Below are positions 12,109 to 24,481 of a DNA stretch of 64,000 bases, one piece after another. The notes below the pieces were generated by a model. That model did not search any database, was not told where the DNA came from, and saw only the letters and a list, made by a program, of their open reading frames with translations. Position numbers and translations under genes: made by a program. The stretch comes from Albifimbria verrucaria (taxonomy: Eukaryota; Ascomycota; Sordariomycetes; Hypocreales; Stachybotryaceae), in NCBI GenBank assembly GCA_020081605.1, contig JAHREC010000049.1:4340001-4404000 (forward strand), in the 5' to 3' direction. Position 1 is the first letter of the stretch; each line of letters opens with the position of its first letter.

Positions 12109-12823
12109 TTCCTGCAGGATCAGGTTACTTACTGCAAGCGATCTTCCGCTTTTCCCTTATTGATTCATTGAATTCACTTGAATTCAATAGATAGCTCCAT
12201 GTGTTACCCTAACTGTTCCCCTATATAGTTGCCTCGCTTTGTTGCTGGTTGCCGTCTCGCAAGGGTTTTGCGCCAACTCCCGCGTTAGTCGCTACGCAAG
12301 GTGAAACGAGACGCTTTGAATAGTGTCATGGCTATTTCTTGGTTAATTAATAGGCGTTCTGGGCTTCTCTGGTGCTATGGAGTCCTCCATGGCCAGCCCG
12401 AGTATCTGAAGCCGGCGACATCCGATAGGTACCTAAGCAATGCCTGTAGGCAAATTAAGCATATATACTTAATGAATTAAGAATATCACGTCTTTCACAT
12501 AGCAGCAACGTGCCTTCTAGCATCAACACAGGTTCGTCACATTGTAAATCCTGCAAGACAACCGCAGCTGCTGGGAGGTTACGCTTCGTATTCTCATGAG
12601 TTTAATTATTGGCCAGATTATGCGAACGTCACAAACACGCAGCACAAGTTTTCAATCATTCTGGCATCAATTACCTGTGTAGGTCTTGCTGCTGGGTATC
12701 CCGCCCAAAGACAGACCACACAACATTATCTATCTAAGAGCTCGGACGTGCTGCGGCTTCCTGCATTCCTCAAAGTAGCCACCACCTCTATCCACTGCCA
12801 AGAAACCTTACACCAGAGGTGAT
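12109..12823. other. Intergenic, convergent 3' ends
   Basis: About 700 bases between the DUF4419 stop and the LPMO stop. Mostly AT-rich with no open frame of note. An EcoRI-like direct repeat GAATTCA...GAATTCA occurs near 12170-12187. Confidence 0.4.
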
Positions 12824-13795
12824 TTAAACGACGTTGAGAGTAGCACTCTCTCCAACAGTGCAGGAAGTACCTGCAGCAACTGGCATGACCGCGCTCCATT
12901 GGCCACCAGCACAGCGGCTGTAAGTCTGGCCATCAATGCAGTTCCAGTTGCCCTCAGTGCAAGCCCCAGAAGGACCCTGGCTGGGAACAACGGGGGCCGG
13001 AGGAGGAGAGGGAGGGGTGACTGGGTTCACAGAGGGAGGAACAACAGGGTCACTAGGAGGAACGACAGGGTCGCTGGGAGGAGCCGGGGTAACAGGGTTG
13101 ACGATGGAATCACCACCACCAGTGGAGCCACAGTTGCCGACTGGGGGCCCGTAAGTACCGGTGCCGAACTGCACGACATTGCTACCAGCATCGGGAAACT
13201 GGATGTCGACGCCCTCAGTAGTGGCGCAGCCATTGTTGATGTTCGCAGCGAGCATGTTTGGCAGGCTGTTAGGGTCAACCGTGCCAGATCCACCTGTGAT
13301 CTGGACAGGGGCACAGTTCATGTACATCTCACGGTTGCCGACCTTGTTAAACCAGGTCCATGCCAGAGTATAAGCGCCTGCCGGGAGATCGGGAATCTCA
13401 ACATCGTAACCTTCTGGGAGAGGAGCGTTTGCATCATCACCAGGCAGATTGCCGGGTTGGTTCTTAACAGGACAGCCACCCTCGATTGATTTGATGACCT
13501 TCCAGACCGAGTTCGGTGTAGGGTTGAGATCAGTGCTGACTGAGATCTGGCAAGAGCCGCCACCGTGAGTAGCAACACCTTTGAAGGTCAACGTCTGAGT
13601 GCTGCCAGCCTCCCAACTAGAGGCCTGAACACCACTAAAGTCGGTGGTTCCGCAGGGGAAGGGTGCGCCCGAGGCACCCATAAGTGGAGCATTCATAACA
13701 CCACCCATCAATGGGAAAATGGGTGGGTTAGTCATGACAATGTGAGCGGTAGCCACAGAGGCAATGCTGGCGTAGGTGATGGACTTGGAGAACAT
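12824..13795 (-). CDS. AA11 lytic polysaccharide monooxygenase with C-terminal X278-type module
   Basis: Secreted copper enzyme that oxidatively cleaves chitin. The 323-residue protein has no intron and no frame break. Residues 1-17 form a signal peptide whose cleavage would expose His18 (HIVMTNPP), the first ligand of the copper brace; the second is in THGGGSCQ near residue 79, an AA11 signature. The catalytic domain runs to about residue 225. A Pro/Ser/Val-rich linker with repeated DPVVPPS and PVTPP units leads to a C-terminal module with CTEGNWNCIDGQTYSRC and GGQWSAV, which resembles the X278 chitin-associated domain of other AA11 enzymes. The start at 13795 (MFSKSITY) was chosen because it directly begins the signal peptide; an upstream in-frame ATG at 13876 would put 27 unrelated residues before it. 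Roles in nutrition, cell-wall remodelling or fungal antagonism are all possible. Confidence 0.88.
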   Translation of the reverse strand: MFSKSITYASIASVATAHIVMTNPPIFPLMGGVMNAPLMGASGAPFPCGTTDFSGVQASSWEAGSTQTLTFKGVATHGGGSCQISVSTDLNPTPNSVWKVIKSIEGGCPVKNQPGNLPGDDANAPLPEGYDVEIPDLPAGAYTLAWTWFNKVGNREMYMNCAPVQITGGSGTVDPNSLPNMLAANINNGCATTEGVDIQFPDAGSNVVQFGTGTYGPPVGNCGSTGGGDSIVNPVTPAPPSDPVVPPSDPVVPPSVNPVTPPSPPPAPVVPSQGPSGACTEGNWNCIDGQTYSRCAGGQWSAVMPVAAGTSCTVGESATLNVV

Positions 13796-15091
13796 GTTGA
13801 TGGATTTCGAAGATAAGAAATGCGTCAAGGAGTAAATTTCGAAACTGTTATAAAACGGAGGACAAAAAATGTACAATATCGAAAGAGAATAAGTGGTTGG
13901 TAGAACGGCGAAGGACTAGCCTTAGAAGTGAAAGAAGGAAAGAAAAGAAAAGAAAGATGCTTGAGAAATGATTGTGAAGTAAACGATTGATAGTGAGAGA
14001 GAAACGAGCAGGAATGGTGAGGATGAGTACAGCATCTTATACCAGCAAGATGATGTAGGAAGCTCATGAAGACTACTCCTGTCGAAATCAGATTGCCAAA
14101 ATTGGAAGCTAAACGAAGCAATTGCACGATGGGTCGGTCAAGGTGACAGGCTGACAGCACAGCCATCAGGTGGAGGTTTCCAAAAATGATGCCCGCTAAG
14201 GACTAGTATGGGCCAAATCTGGCTCCAATCTGGCTTCTGCATGGATGGTAGTTGAATGGATCCAGGAGTCGACCGAAGCTAACGACGGAGTGGAGTTGGT
14301 TCGTTTCACGGTTTTCTATAATGAGAATGAGAACCATGACAGGCATAAGCAGCTCCTACATTTGACCCTGGCTTAGCCTGTACGGACCTACCTAGCATCG
14401 GTTTAGGGAAATTTTCGGCACAAGCAAGCCGGTTCTGATGCTCGAGTGATACTCTAATTGGCTGCCTGCATCCAATTTCGCTATGAAGTGGATAATGATG
14501 CCACTATTGGAAGCCTAGCCCATGGGATGAGTGTGCTGTATTTACAGTATATTCGGTCATGAATATTAGGTACACAATCGTTATGGGCTATGCATGGTTT
14601 CAACCTCTCATGGACATTGCTTAAACATGACTGGAAATCCTCTGAATGCGTGAGACTGACCATGGATCGAGAATGCTTACCATGCAATTCGAACAGTTTT
14701 GCTTGCCTCATGTTTTGAATTGATCGCCTAACTGAACTGATGACATTGTATGAAACACGAATCTCGCCCACAAGCCCGTACACCGTAAATAATTACATGG
14801 TGTAGAAGAAGATCCTCACCATTACTTGATGTCATCGCCCTGAACGTGCGAGGGCCACATCTGTATATTAACATTGTAGCATCTAATAAAGATTGCAATG
14901 CGTGGAACATCTGAGATTAGATGTTTTAACACCAACCTTACATCGTTTACGCATATGGAACTTCCACACCCAAAGATACGCCCACAGAAATGTGATTGAG
15001 AACGCTGGTTTAAACGTGATTCTTTACAGGTAGTTTGGTTTCCTGAATGGCCCTGGCACACTGTTTTCATCAGCACTTTCGACTTTCACCA
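13796..15091. other. LPMO promoter and downstream flank of GH16 gene
   Basis: No convincing gene in 1.3 kb. A purine-rich GAAAGGAAAGAAAAGAAAAGAAAG tract (longest word 20 bases or fewer) at about 13933-13956 lies about 140 bases upstream of the LPMO start and probably belongs to its promoter or 5' UTR. Small open frames near 14481-14910 have no domain. Confidence 0.4.
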
Positions 15092-16234
15092 TTACTGGAG
15101 TATACTATAAACTATAGCACTTGCTACCCAGAATATTCGCCAAATCTTATCATTAAACATCCGCCCTATTGCCGCACTATCCCACAGAACAACAACCTTG
15201 CCCGTCTCATCACTGTCGTCAATGCTGCATACTACCTTGCAACCATCCTCTTCTCGTTTCTCCAAGGTAGCGTGTCGCTTCAAAATACCCTCATCTGTAG
15301 TATTGTAAAGGATTTCGATCCATTGAATTTGCTGGAGGGCTTCATGATTCATAGACATATTCCTGCTCCATGTACCGCCATCACTCCAAGCACTGAAGTG
15401 CAGGTCACTGGCTTCTTTGGGGTTTGAAACTCAATTCTTGATACCTCCTTCTTGTTGACATACCACACAACTACTTCGGGGTCCAGTCTAAGCGGTGTTC
15501 TACCCAGTTTGTCCAGTCTGGCGTGGTTGAATTTCTTGTGGCCTCAGGTATATGTCCTCCATCTTCGGTATAGGATGGTTGGTTTGTGTACTGAATCTTG
15601 TTCCGTGGTCCACGAGTTAACATTTCGATGTCTGACTCTTGGATATCGGCAAGTTTACCAGTCTCATCGCGATAAGTGAACATGCCTGTCACGGCTCCAG
15701 CACTGCCGATTGTTCGGGCCAGCATTCGCATGGAGACGAATTGAAAATTCCCAGGAGTGCTCTGGAACTCTGCTGCTGTTTGAAAATCTGGCACTCTTTT
15801 CGTACGCAGAGTCAAGTATGTATCTGACCCGGCATCTCTATCTTTGTTTTCCTCAATGTAAACATTGCTGCGAGAATTCACCATGAGGACGCCGGCATCA
15901 TTTGACAACCCTTCATCAGGCCCATAGCTATTGTCCCAGGTTTGTATATCCCAAATGTCTGTCCAGTTGTTTTTTCGAAATATTCGCTAGAGTAAGGAGC
16001 ATCTGCGGCATCCGCTGCATCTGTTATCACGTCTGGGACTCCGGCATATTGCGAGAGCTGTCTGAAGTCGAGAAACAAATGCTGGGTGTAATATGTAGTG
16101 GTAGAGTCATTGACCAAGAAGCAGGCACATTCTGCATCCTTGTCGACCTCCAAACCGTGTACTACCCCACAGAACGCATAGAATAGGGAAAGTGCGAGAG
16201 TCGCTAGTCGGAACATTATAGCTGATGAGAACAT
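15092..16234 (-). CDS. GH16-family glycoside hydrolase, secreted, frame-broken
   Basis: Extracellular or wall-bound beta-glucanase/transglycosylase-like enzyme of the concanavalin-A fold. The start at 16234 begins a signal peptide (MFSSAIMFRLATLALSLFYA). The body carries WDIQTWDNSYGPDEGLS, then the catalytic signature ESDIEM (ExDxE) with TRGP after it, and further on WTNWVEHRLDW, a WYVNKKEV strand and an F-SAWSDGGTW block. The C-terminus ends in a hydrophobic stretch, IWRIFWVASAIVYSI, possibly a membrane or GPI-type anchor. Three frame breaks are visible, at 15970-15976, 15478-15481 and 15419-15422. All sit in homopolymers and each looks like one lost base. No introns are needed. Specificity within GH16 cannot be assigned; this small fungal subgroup is poorly characterised. 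Confidence 0.78.
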
Positions 16235-17402
16235 GCTTGCTGAATACTGGAGATGGGTGAAGGCGGGGTGGAATGAAAGCCGTGTGCTGAGGTTATAAAG
16301 CCACCGCATAAGGTGATCCGAGACATTCAAATGTTCAGCCGTCTTTTTAATGTGCTGGCTGTGCGCCACACCGCGCTCTGACCAATAGTGGCCACCTACA
16401 TACTCCTACAACATATTAATGAAACTCGTATATGCCACTCCAGGCTCATGACCCGATTGGCTGTTCTGCATAATATGATGACTGTGAGACAATACGACCG
16501 AGATGCAGCACGGTGTAGGATGGGACCCTATCATTTACTAGTTTAGCCAGTCACATCATCTAGAGTCCTTCAGGTACTTTCCTGAGCACAATTTTGCACA
16601 TCGTAACCATGTATCGGTCCTGCTGTCATAGAATTTCAGGACAGTCGTGGTAGGCAGCCCACAAACACGACATCTCATCAAACTGGGACAACAAATTGTC
16701 AAATGATAGCCAAGAGACCCAGTAGCAATGGCGAATGTTTGTCCTTTCATGTAAAGTAGGACACCTAGTTTATGCTAATATGGAATCATACAGGGAAAGA
16801 AGTGCTTCTATACCAGGCTGTTTACTCATGCGGCACTCTGATAGTGGGGAAGAATGAGTTTGAAGGCAAGCTTCCAGTTTATGAACAAAAGAAAAAGAAC
16901 CTACTGTTTACTCAGAATACCAAGAATAAAATGCAAGAATCAGTACAACATATAAACTATGACATTCCTGTAGCATTTATGCTGCATCGTGATGTTATCT
17001 GACCGCAAGGAATTCTCTTCTAGTCTTACTTAATTTACAAACCAAAAAGGTATCTGACTGATCTTGCTATAATGGAGCGCAAATTGAATTGATAGAAGAG
17101 CTCGCTGGGGCAAATAATCTTGTAAATCTGAAACTTCTAAATCATAGGTGTATGTAGTATCCTTTTTCTCAGGGCTCGGAATATGAAGCCAGCTGATCCT
17201 CTTAACACCCCTGCTGTATCCAGTTTGATGTAGATCTATGCCACAAGATGCGTCGAATAATCTCATTTGGTGATATGGGAGACGTTGATGTTGAGTGACA
17301 ACTTCATTAAGACCACCAAAGTTTGATGTATATTTGGCAGTAATAGATTACCATTGCAACAGAGTATCGAGTTCTGGTATCAAACGCTTGAGATAAATCT
17401 AT
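16235..17402. other. Intergenic, GH16 promoter and kinase 3' flank
   Basis: Nearly 1.2 kb with only short open frames on both strands. I see no domain, repeat or RNA-like structure. Confidence 0.4.
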
Positions 17403-20064
17403 TTATCCATATTCCTTCAGCCCCTTTATCAATTTCCGTATTCGAGATATGAGCTCGCTAAAATCATATGGTTTCCCAATCACGTCGTCCATTCCTGCCG
17501 ACAACATGGCGTCCTTCTGTGCTTGCCGAACATTTGCACTCACACCTAATATCGGGACATGATAACGCTCGATCTTATGCTGCTCCTGCATTTTGAGTTC
17601 CCAGGACCGAATAGCTTGACTCGCTGAGCTACCATTCATAACCGGCATTTCCTGGTCCATCAGGATAATGTCAAACGCGCTGCTCGGAGGCGTAGCTGCT
17701 GTAGCGGCATCAACTGCTTCACGCCCGTTGGAAGCAGTCCGAACAGCAATACCTTTGGACTCAAGCTTGCGGCGGAGGATTCGTGCATTGATGAAGTTAT
17801 CTTCGACCAGTAGAAGTGTTAACTTTCCGGTGCCATTTGATTCCGACTTCGATGGGTGATTTGACTGGTCAGGATGGTCCTGTTCATGGTTTTCATGTTT
17901 TCTCTGGGCTGTATTGGCAAGTAGTTGTGTGTGCTTCCAGCTTATGTCCTTGGAACTATTTGGAGAAGCTTCATCGACATGTTCCGATGCTTTATTGCAC
18001 CAGTTTTCCGAAGCCTTGGTTTCATGAATTCCTGCGACCTCATCCGGGAGCTGGTCCAGTCGGTGTAGCTGGTATTCTAGTTCTGCACTGGCTAGGGTTT
18101 CCTCGTCTGAAGGTCTGTCTTCATCCCCGTGGCCTTCCGTGCGACGAACTTTGAAGAAGAATCCAAATGTGCTTCCTTTGCCTTCTCGTGAACTGACGCC
18201 GACTTCACCTCCATGGAGATGACACAGCTTTCGGCTAATGTTAAGACCAAGGCCAGAGCCACCATAAGACTGTTCAGTCTTTGGCATGGCTTGGTGGAAG
18301 CGCTGGAATAACTTTTTCTGCATCTCATCGCTAATTCCGATGCCTGTGTCAATGACTGCAACCATGATATGCAATGCTTCACCGTTACCCCATTCAGTCG
18401 TGTTAGTGCCATCCATCTTGTAACTTTTCTCATCGGTGCCGAAAAAACAACATTGGGTGGGTAAGAAGTTGGCCGTTCTACTGAAGCCCTGATTGCGACT
18501 GTGATCTCTCTTTTGCCATTCTTCTTGGCGGTGAATTTGATCGCATTGGTGACTAAATTCACCAAAACCTGGGCCATGCGAACAATGTCTGCATTAACCC
18601 AGCCGACGTGGAAATCTTCATATGAGTAGTCGACTTTGAACTCAAAATTTATTGATCTCTTGCGCATCTCGGGTTGGAACATCTTGAGAGTATTGATGAA
18701 TTGTGTCTTTGGCTGGACAGCTTTTGGAGATAAGGTGAGTAGAGAGGCGTCGAGCTTTGAAAAGGAAAGAACTTCGTCAACAATGCTCCTTTGATGAGCA
18801 ACACATAACTGAACTGTCTCTGCAGCCTCAACAAGCTCAGTTCTTGCTTCGTCCCCGAGCTTCGAATCAGGATTGTTTGCGACCTCAAGGACGTTTTCGG
18901 CACAGTGAAGAACAGCAGAGAGAGGGTTTCGTATCTCGTGAGATATCATGTCAATGAATCTCTCCTGACGCTCTTTGCGTTCTTGTGCCTCTCGTGCAGC
19001 CTCACGCTCAGATATTTCGGCTACCTTATTGGTCGTGATATCGATAATCGCACAAATGAAGCCGCCATATTCTTGAAGGCTCGATTGGCTGAGGGTATCT
19101 TCTTTTAGGGGATAATAATAATAACCTCCACGGATTACCCTTCCCTGGGCGCGAAACTCGATACGAAGCGGTTCCTGTCTCTCGAAAGCTTCTCGATATG
19201 CGTCCATTACTCGCTCATAATCAGATGGGTGGATCGTGTGTGGCCAGGCTTTGAACGATTTATCTTTGTCCTCATGAACAGTAAGATCATGAAACTGAGG
19301 GTTGACAAATATAGCCTCCGCGTCGTGATTGAGGATGGCCAGGCCAGTTGGCAGCATGGCAGCGAATCGCTTGAAGAAAGGGTTTTTGTCTAATGGTATG
19401 TCGGTGGCTTCCCGCCGTGGCTGGTGTTACCCCTTCTGTGTTACCAGCACACGAGCCCATCCCATCGGGCTCGCTATCGGACAGATCCGACTCGTCCTGC
19501 TGAGGCCACCTTGGGATTAAGACTTTTGTCCTGCTCTTTTAGACTCAAGCTGTGATTTTTTTGCGTTTGATGGCGATGTACCATTGATGGCATAGCTGTT
19601 CTTAGCCGGTCGTTGGCTGGCATTTTCGTCCTGTCCTGAGAAGACCTGAACAAGAACACCATTGACAGCATCACTCTCGTGCTCTGGAATATGGCTCACT
19701 AAGGCTTGAGAGTTACCCGTAAAATGGTCCGACAGAAGCTTAGGGTCAATGCTGATAGATCGTCTTTGTGCCATTACGCTTTGTATGGACTTCTCGACTT
19801 CTGTGTGGAGTCGCGAGTTGTGTGGCATGCCTTCGTTAGACGAGCGGTCCTTTTGCTGTGGCCATACTTCGTTACTGAAGAACATGAGCTGATCGGACCA
19901 ATAAATGGCTGCGGGATGCGGTAATGACTGGATAAACAGGTGGAAGTGCTTTAAGGTTGTGGGCCACTTGGCCTGCGGCCCAAGAAGGCCTGAGTGACTC
20001 CTAGGCAAGGCGGTCAGTAGACGTTGAAACCCTTCCTATAATAGCCAACTCACATCTCCGACAT
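17403..20064 (-). CDS. Hybrid histidine kinase (PAS, HisKA, HATPase, receiver), frame-broken
   Basis: Soluble two-component sensor kinase; no membrane segments seen. A short first exon (ATG at 20062-20064) joins across an intron 20001-20053 to GLLGPQAKWPTTLKHF, the usual fungal sensor N-terminus. A PAS-like region follows (LPTGLAILNHDAEAIFVNPQF). The H-box is FIDMISHEIRNPLSAV with the phospho-acceptor His. The N-box is LVNLVTNAIKFTAK, then G1 DTGIGISDE and G2 GGSGLGLNISRKL. The C-terminal receiver has LLLVEDNFINARIL, the phospho-acceptor Asp in IILMDQEMPVMNG, and a final Lys in GKPYDFSEL. Breaks occur at the runs 19524-19527, 19411-19413 and 18442-18447, all consistent with one lost base. The receiver would pass phosphate to a Ypd1-type phosphotransfer protein. 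Next to a P450 gene on the same strand, but no evidence links them functionally. Confidence 0.85.
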
Positions 20065-20898
20065 TCAGCTATTGTCGGGACAAAGGTATCTCGGATAGTG
20101 AGCCCGAAATTGGAGCTGTTGTGTCTTGTGTGAGTTGTCGATGTTGAGATGCAACTCTATTACGTCACCGAAATCTTGGAGGTATCAGCTGTTCAAAACA
20201 AGGACCCTCTGCGCATCCCGTGACAGACAATCGTTTGTGGCAACCTAGTTGGCCTAATTGTATACGCTTTAGCTAGATGAAAAACAAAAAAAAATGATGA
20301 AAGAATAGAACAAGATGAAATTGAAGAAAAATAAAGTAATAAAGTAAAGGTCTAATAAATTATGGCAATGACGCATTGAAAAAAAAAAAAACGCTCTAGA
20401 TCTTAGAAGGCCATACCACTATGATACTCATCTTTCCAGCCCACCTCTCCAAATACTAGCGGCATCAAATTGCTCGACATTCTAATTACTGACAAAACTG
20501 CTCCAACCTATTGATGACCAATCTAGAAACCACGCGCTCCTAAGCAACCACGGCATGTTAAGCCAGCCCACCTAGGCTTTACAGTAACATTTCTACAATT
20601 TTGGTCATTCTCAAACTTATGTCATTTCGATCATCTTCTGGTACTTTTTATACAGCAGAACTACCCTAGATTTAGTCCAGTCGATATGTTTTATCCCAAA
20701 GTATAGTAATGGCCTGCATTAATCCTTATCATGCCTTGAACGCAACTGACCCCTGAATTTTTGTTTTGTAACACAGGTACTGCAGAATAAGTTCCATTTA
20801 GAATCCATTTAGAAAAGTAGTGTTCAGTGCCTGAATTACCGACTAGAGACCAACAGTACGCTTTGAGAACCAACTACCCTGTATCTCCTGCTGTTCCA
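20065..20898. other. Intergenic with A-rich tracts
   Basis: Upstream region of the kinase and 3' flank of the P450. A-rich tracts (AAAAACAAAAAAAAATG near 20280 and a 12-A run near 20379-20390) stand out. No gene seen. Confidence 0.4.
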
Positions 20899-22761
20899 TT
20901 ATGAGCCATCTTGGTGGAGTTCGAGTTTCACCTTAATATTGTCGATGAAACAGAACCACCACCAGCGTGGCGACCATTCATTCTGGGCCAATCGAATCTG
21001 TTATGGTTAGAAGGACTGATAGATGACATACATTACGTAGATGGTTGGAGACAACTCACATTGTAGCGACTGAAAAGAGAAGAGGTCATTTTGTGCAGCT
21101 CCATGGTTGCCAGGTTCTTTCCCGCACAGACGCGGTTACCTGCTCCAAAAGCGAGATCCGATTGATTCATAAGACTGAGACGCCGAGCAAAATCTTCTTC
21201 GGTCTCTTCTTCCCCACGGAGCCAACGTTCAGGACGATATGTATCCACGTCTTCCCCGTAGACTTCCTTGTTTCTAGAGGAGACCCAAGGGCTGAAACCA
21301 ACTTTGGTGCCTGGAGCGATAAATCGACCGTCAGGAAGAGTCAACCCACGCTCAGGGACGATTCTCTCTGCGATTCCGCCAAGAACTGGATGCATGCGTT
21401 CACCCTGAACAAAATGAGGCAATGGTTAGCCAGAGTCCTAACAAGAACAAAATTTACCTCCGTACCTCACGAATACAAGCATTTAGATAAGGCAAATCTT
21501 TGGTCTCGTTATACTGTGGCGGAAACGAAAGATTGGCGTTGCGAAGCTCTTTCTGTAGCTTTTTGTAGACCGGCTCGTTACGAAGAACATAGTAGACAAT
21601 AGCTTTTGCACGAGAGATGTCGTGTCGGCACCAGCAAGAACCTATAAGAGTCAGCTGTGGCGCAAAGAAGTGTCGGGGAAGATGACCGCTGTACATTCAT
21701 CATCAGGTAGCTGACAACTTCATTGTCTCCAACAACGCCGGGGTATTGCTCCTTGCACTCAATAAAATCGTCGAGGAAGTCGGGAGTCGCTCTTGAACCA
21801 GAAGACTGCACTCGCTCCATAATGCGTTCAACGCAGTACATTGCGACGTTATTGAAAGTTGCAAACTTAATGGGGCACCAAGGATTCTTGCCGAGCCACC
21901 GATCCAACCAAGGCACTTGACCAACCTGTGTACGATCTCAGTGTCTTGTTTCCTTAGATGGACATGACGCAACTTACGCAGCCAAGGTAACGCATTGTCA
22001 TCTCTCCGGTATGGATGAGGCCATTGATGTCTTTGCCAGACTTGAGAAATCCCATGTCCTGGCTGAATGTGTTATTCCATACAAAATCCCAGGCACCTAT
22101 AACAAATGTGTAAGCTATTGAGCAAGTAACTGGACTTGGTAACACCTTACCGTACTCAATCCAGTCCGCAATATCTACACTCTTTCCAGCATTCTTTTCC
22201 TCGACAAATCTCTCCTCTAATTGCTCGCAAAGAAGCGTGATCATACGGTCTGCTAGTCGTTCTTTTTCCAATATCTTATTCATAGTAAAGAGCTTTGAAT
22301 AAGGCTTCATATATTTGCCATGGAAAGCATTGCTTCGAGTGCTGAATACATTCTCGATTCTGTGCCCTTCGGCGACGGCATCAGCAACTTCGTAGAAGTC
22401 ACTCTGAGAAACCAGTAAGCATGCTAGATCAACGACTGGGAGATATAAGTGCTAGTTGGACGCGAACCTTGACATAATCGCCCCTTGTTGAATATACGGT
22501 CTTGATGAGTGAGGCATCACTGAGACTGATAAGGTTGGGACCAATTCGAACCGCGGGCCCATGCTTCTCATGGAGCTTCCGGTGAGAATTGATCTGCGTA
22601 CAAGACCAGTAATCCCACATGCGCCAGAAGTCCGTAAACTGGGCCCAGAATGGACCAGGGAAAGCCCTCAAAGGCGAGCTCAAGTAGATGTAACCGAGAT
22701 AGCCAACGATCAGCGTACTAGCGGCGACAGCCGCCTTCGCTGCTATGCTTAGAGCGTCCAT
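20899..22761 (-). CDS. Cytochrome P450, pisatin-demethylase-like, frame-broken
   Basis: ER-anchored monooxygenase; substrate unknown. The N-terminus carries a membrane helix (AASTLIVGYLGYIYLSS) and the proline hinge PLRAFPGPFW. Following exons read KHGPAVRIGPNLISLSD, SDFYEVADAVAEGHRIENVFSTR, PYSKLFTMNKI and DWIEYGAWDFVWN. The I-helix is LAGADTTS, the K-helix region is PYLNACIREV, the PERF region has YRPERWL, and the heme loop is FGAGNRVCAG with the ligand Cys. The last exon, after an intron near 20997-21059, ends IKVKLELHQDGS at 20899. At least seven introns of 50-70 nt fit GT-AG rules. One frame break lies just after the I-helix near 21612-21616; downstream RAKAIVYYVLRN continues in the next frame. 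Family resemblance is to CYP57/pisatin demethylase-type enzymes, from general pattern only. Confidence 0.82.
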
Positions 22762-24481
22762 GCTACCAATGAATTATGCACTTGGAGTCAAAGTACAAAA
22801 GAACAGGCATGAAACCTGGAAAAGCGAAGTGAAAGAGGAACCATGATTTTCGATTTGTGCGAGTGCCTCAAGGGTGCTGTTAAGGACAGGCGTTTCTCCA
22901 TCCCACGAGAAGCTGTGGGGCAGGACCTGAACCAAGAGACCTTGAAAGCACGCAAATTTCAGTTAAGAGGTGGAGCTACCTCTGTAAGTGGTCCATGTGC
23001 GAGTTGAGCATGTATTGCAAGTATATGGTAGCATGGGTTATTGAGCTCAGCCATGCTAGGTACCCACTATAGAATTCCAGGTCGTTTAGCCATGCACGGT
23101 GTTTCCGTCACTGCGGATTCAACAATTTGCGTTTAGGATATGAACTGATGGTATATCATTATCTATTAGGAGCATTGGAGCAGCCACAACTGCGAATTGG
23201 TACATGATCGATTTTTCTACAGGTAGGCAAAAGACAGGTTTAAACATGTTTTCCGCACTGATACTTGGGCGTTGACGATGAACGGGATGTGCCGCCATCT
23301 AGACCTTAATCCCCAGTAGTCTATTACCAGGGAGAGCTGTCACTAGTTCTACTAGGGAGTAGTAAGCGGACCATTGCGCCTTCAACGGATAGCGTGGCCG
23401 GGGAGGGCTGCTTGATCTACGCGGTAGCACCCCGGTCTCTCGACGGGTAGCGGGGCCGGGAAGGGACGTTTTGGATATGCCAAACTAGTGGTTGGCTGTC
23501 AAGCGGAAATCCCTGTTTTTCGACTACAAAAGGAATAGAAGCGCACAGGTTCTCCTCAACCCCATTTAGCTAGGATCCGATGCTCCTCTTAGATGTGCGC
23601 TGACATTGTTCGACTGCCCGGAAAAAGAAGCCTAGATGTGGAGTGCTAAGAAAAATTCAACGATAACCGCAAACTTTGAACAACACGCTACTCACAGTTC
23701 AGAAAGAAAGGGAGCTCAAGGATGCCACCTACTTTCCTTGACACTGAGGCAGTGCTCTGGCAGTGTGGGAGTGAAATTCTCGGGTGCTGCTTGGCATTGG
23801 TTATAGTCAGGGGATAAATAGTCTTTATCATGCAAGCATATCAACCTCGTAACGAAATTTTGCGAAACCCGACCTCACACCTGGAGAGCAGCAGCATAAC
23901 GTTGGGTCCAGGAGTGAAATGGCGAAAGGTATCATGTTCGAAATTCTGGCAGAGGTGAACGCAAATATCCTGGAGAAAACATACGAGAAAGTTCAAATAT
24001 AAACTAGGGTTCAGGAGGGAGGACCTCGCATTAGTGTGACCGGAACTTGTTTAGCGGTGACCAAAGTTCAAGAGCTGCAACAATTGACATTTGACAATGT
24101 TGAGCTCGGGCGCAAAATCCCAGTGCGCGTATGACATGCCGGTTGCCCCTTATGCTAAACCTGGGCTTTGAGTTTTACCTAGCCAGGGGTACTGAAGTTG
24201 GTTGTGAAAATGACCCACCAGTGACTAGTCGATCCTGAGCGTCTTTTAACCTCTGCCGTGCTAGACGAGGCCGGGGCCTTCCCGAGGTCGCCATCGACAT
24301 TGTTTTGCCCCAAAGGACTTCGTAAATGCCGTAAGGCCCACATGGACTTGACTGCCTTCTTGCAAGCGGGCAGGAGGTGGTTGTTTTGGTTCGTGTTGCT
24401 TACTTGACAGCTTCACGACGACTGTACTCTCTTCTGGATTTAATCAGTCACAGGTCAACAAGAGCGATATTTGCCAACGCG
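22762..24481. other. Long divergent intergenic region with an imperfect direct repeat
   Basis: About 1.7 kb between the P450 and rhodopsin-like genes. At about 23385-23405 and 23447-23468 there are two GC-rich copies of a G(A/G)TAGCG(T/G)GGCCGGG(G/A)AGGG-type word about 62 bases apart, which is unlike the AT-richer surroundings. No gene with a recognisable domain is visible on either strand. Confidence 0.4.

Noticed and set aside
12899..13489. Plus-strand open frame of nearly 200 codons
   Set aside because: It is entirely antisense to the intact AA11 LPMO gene; Arg/Gly-rich composition arises from the Pro-rich linker read backwards.
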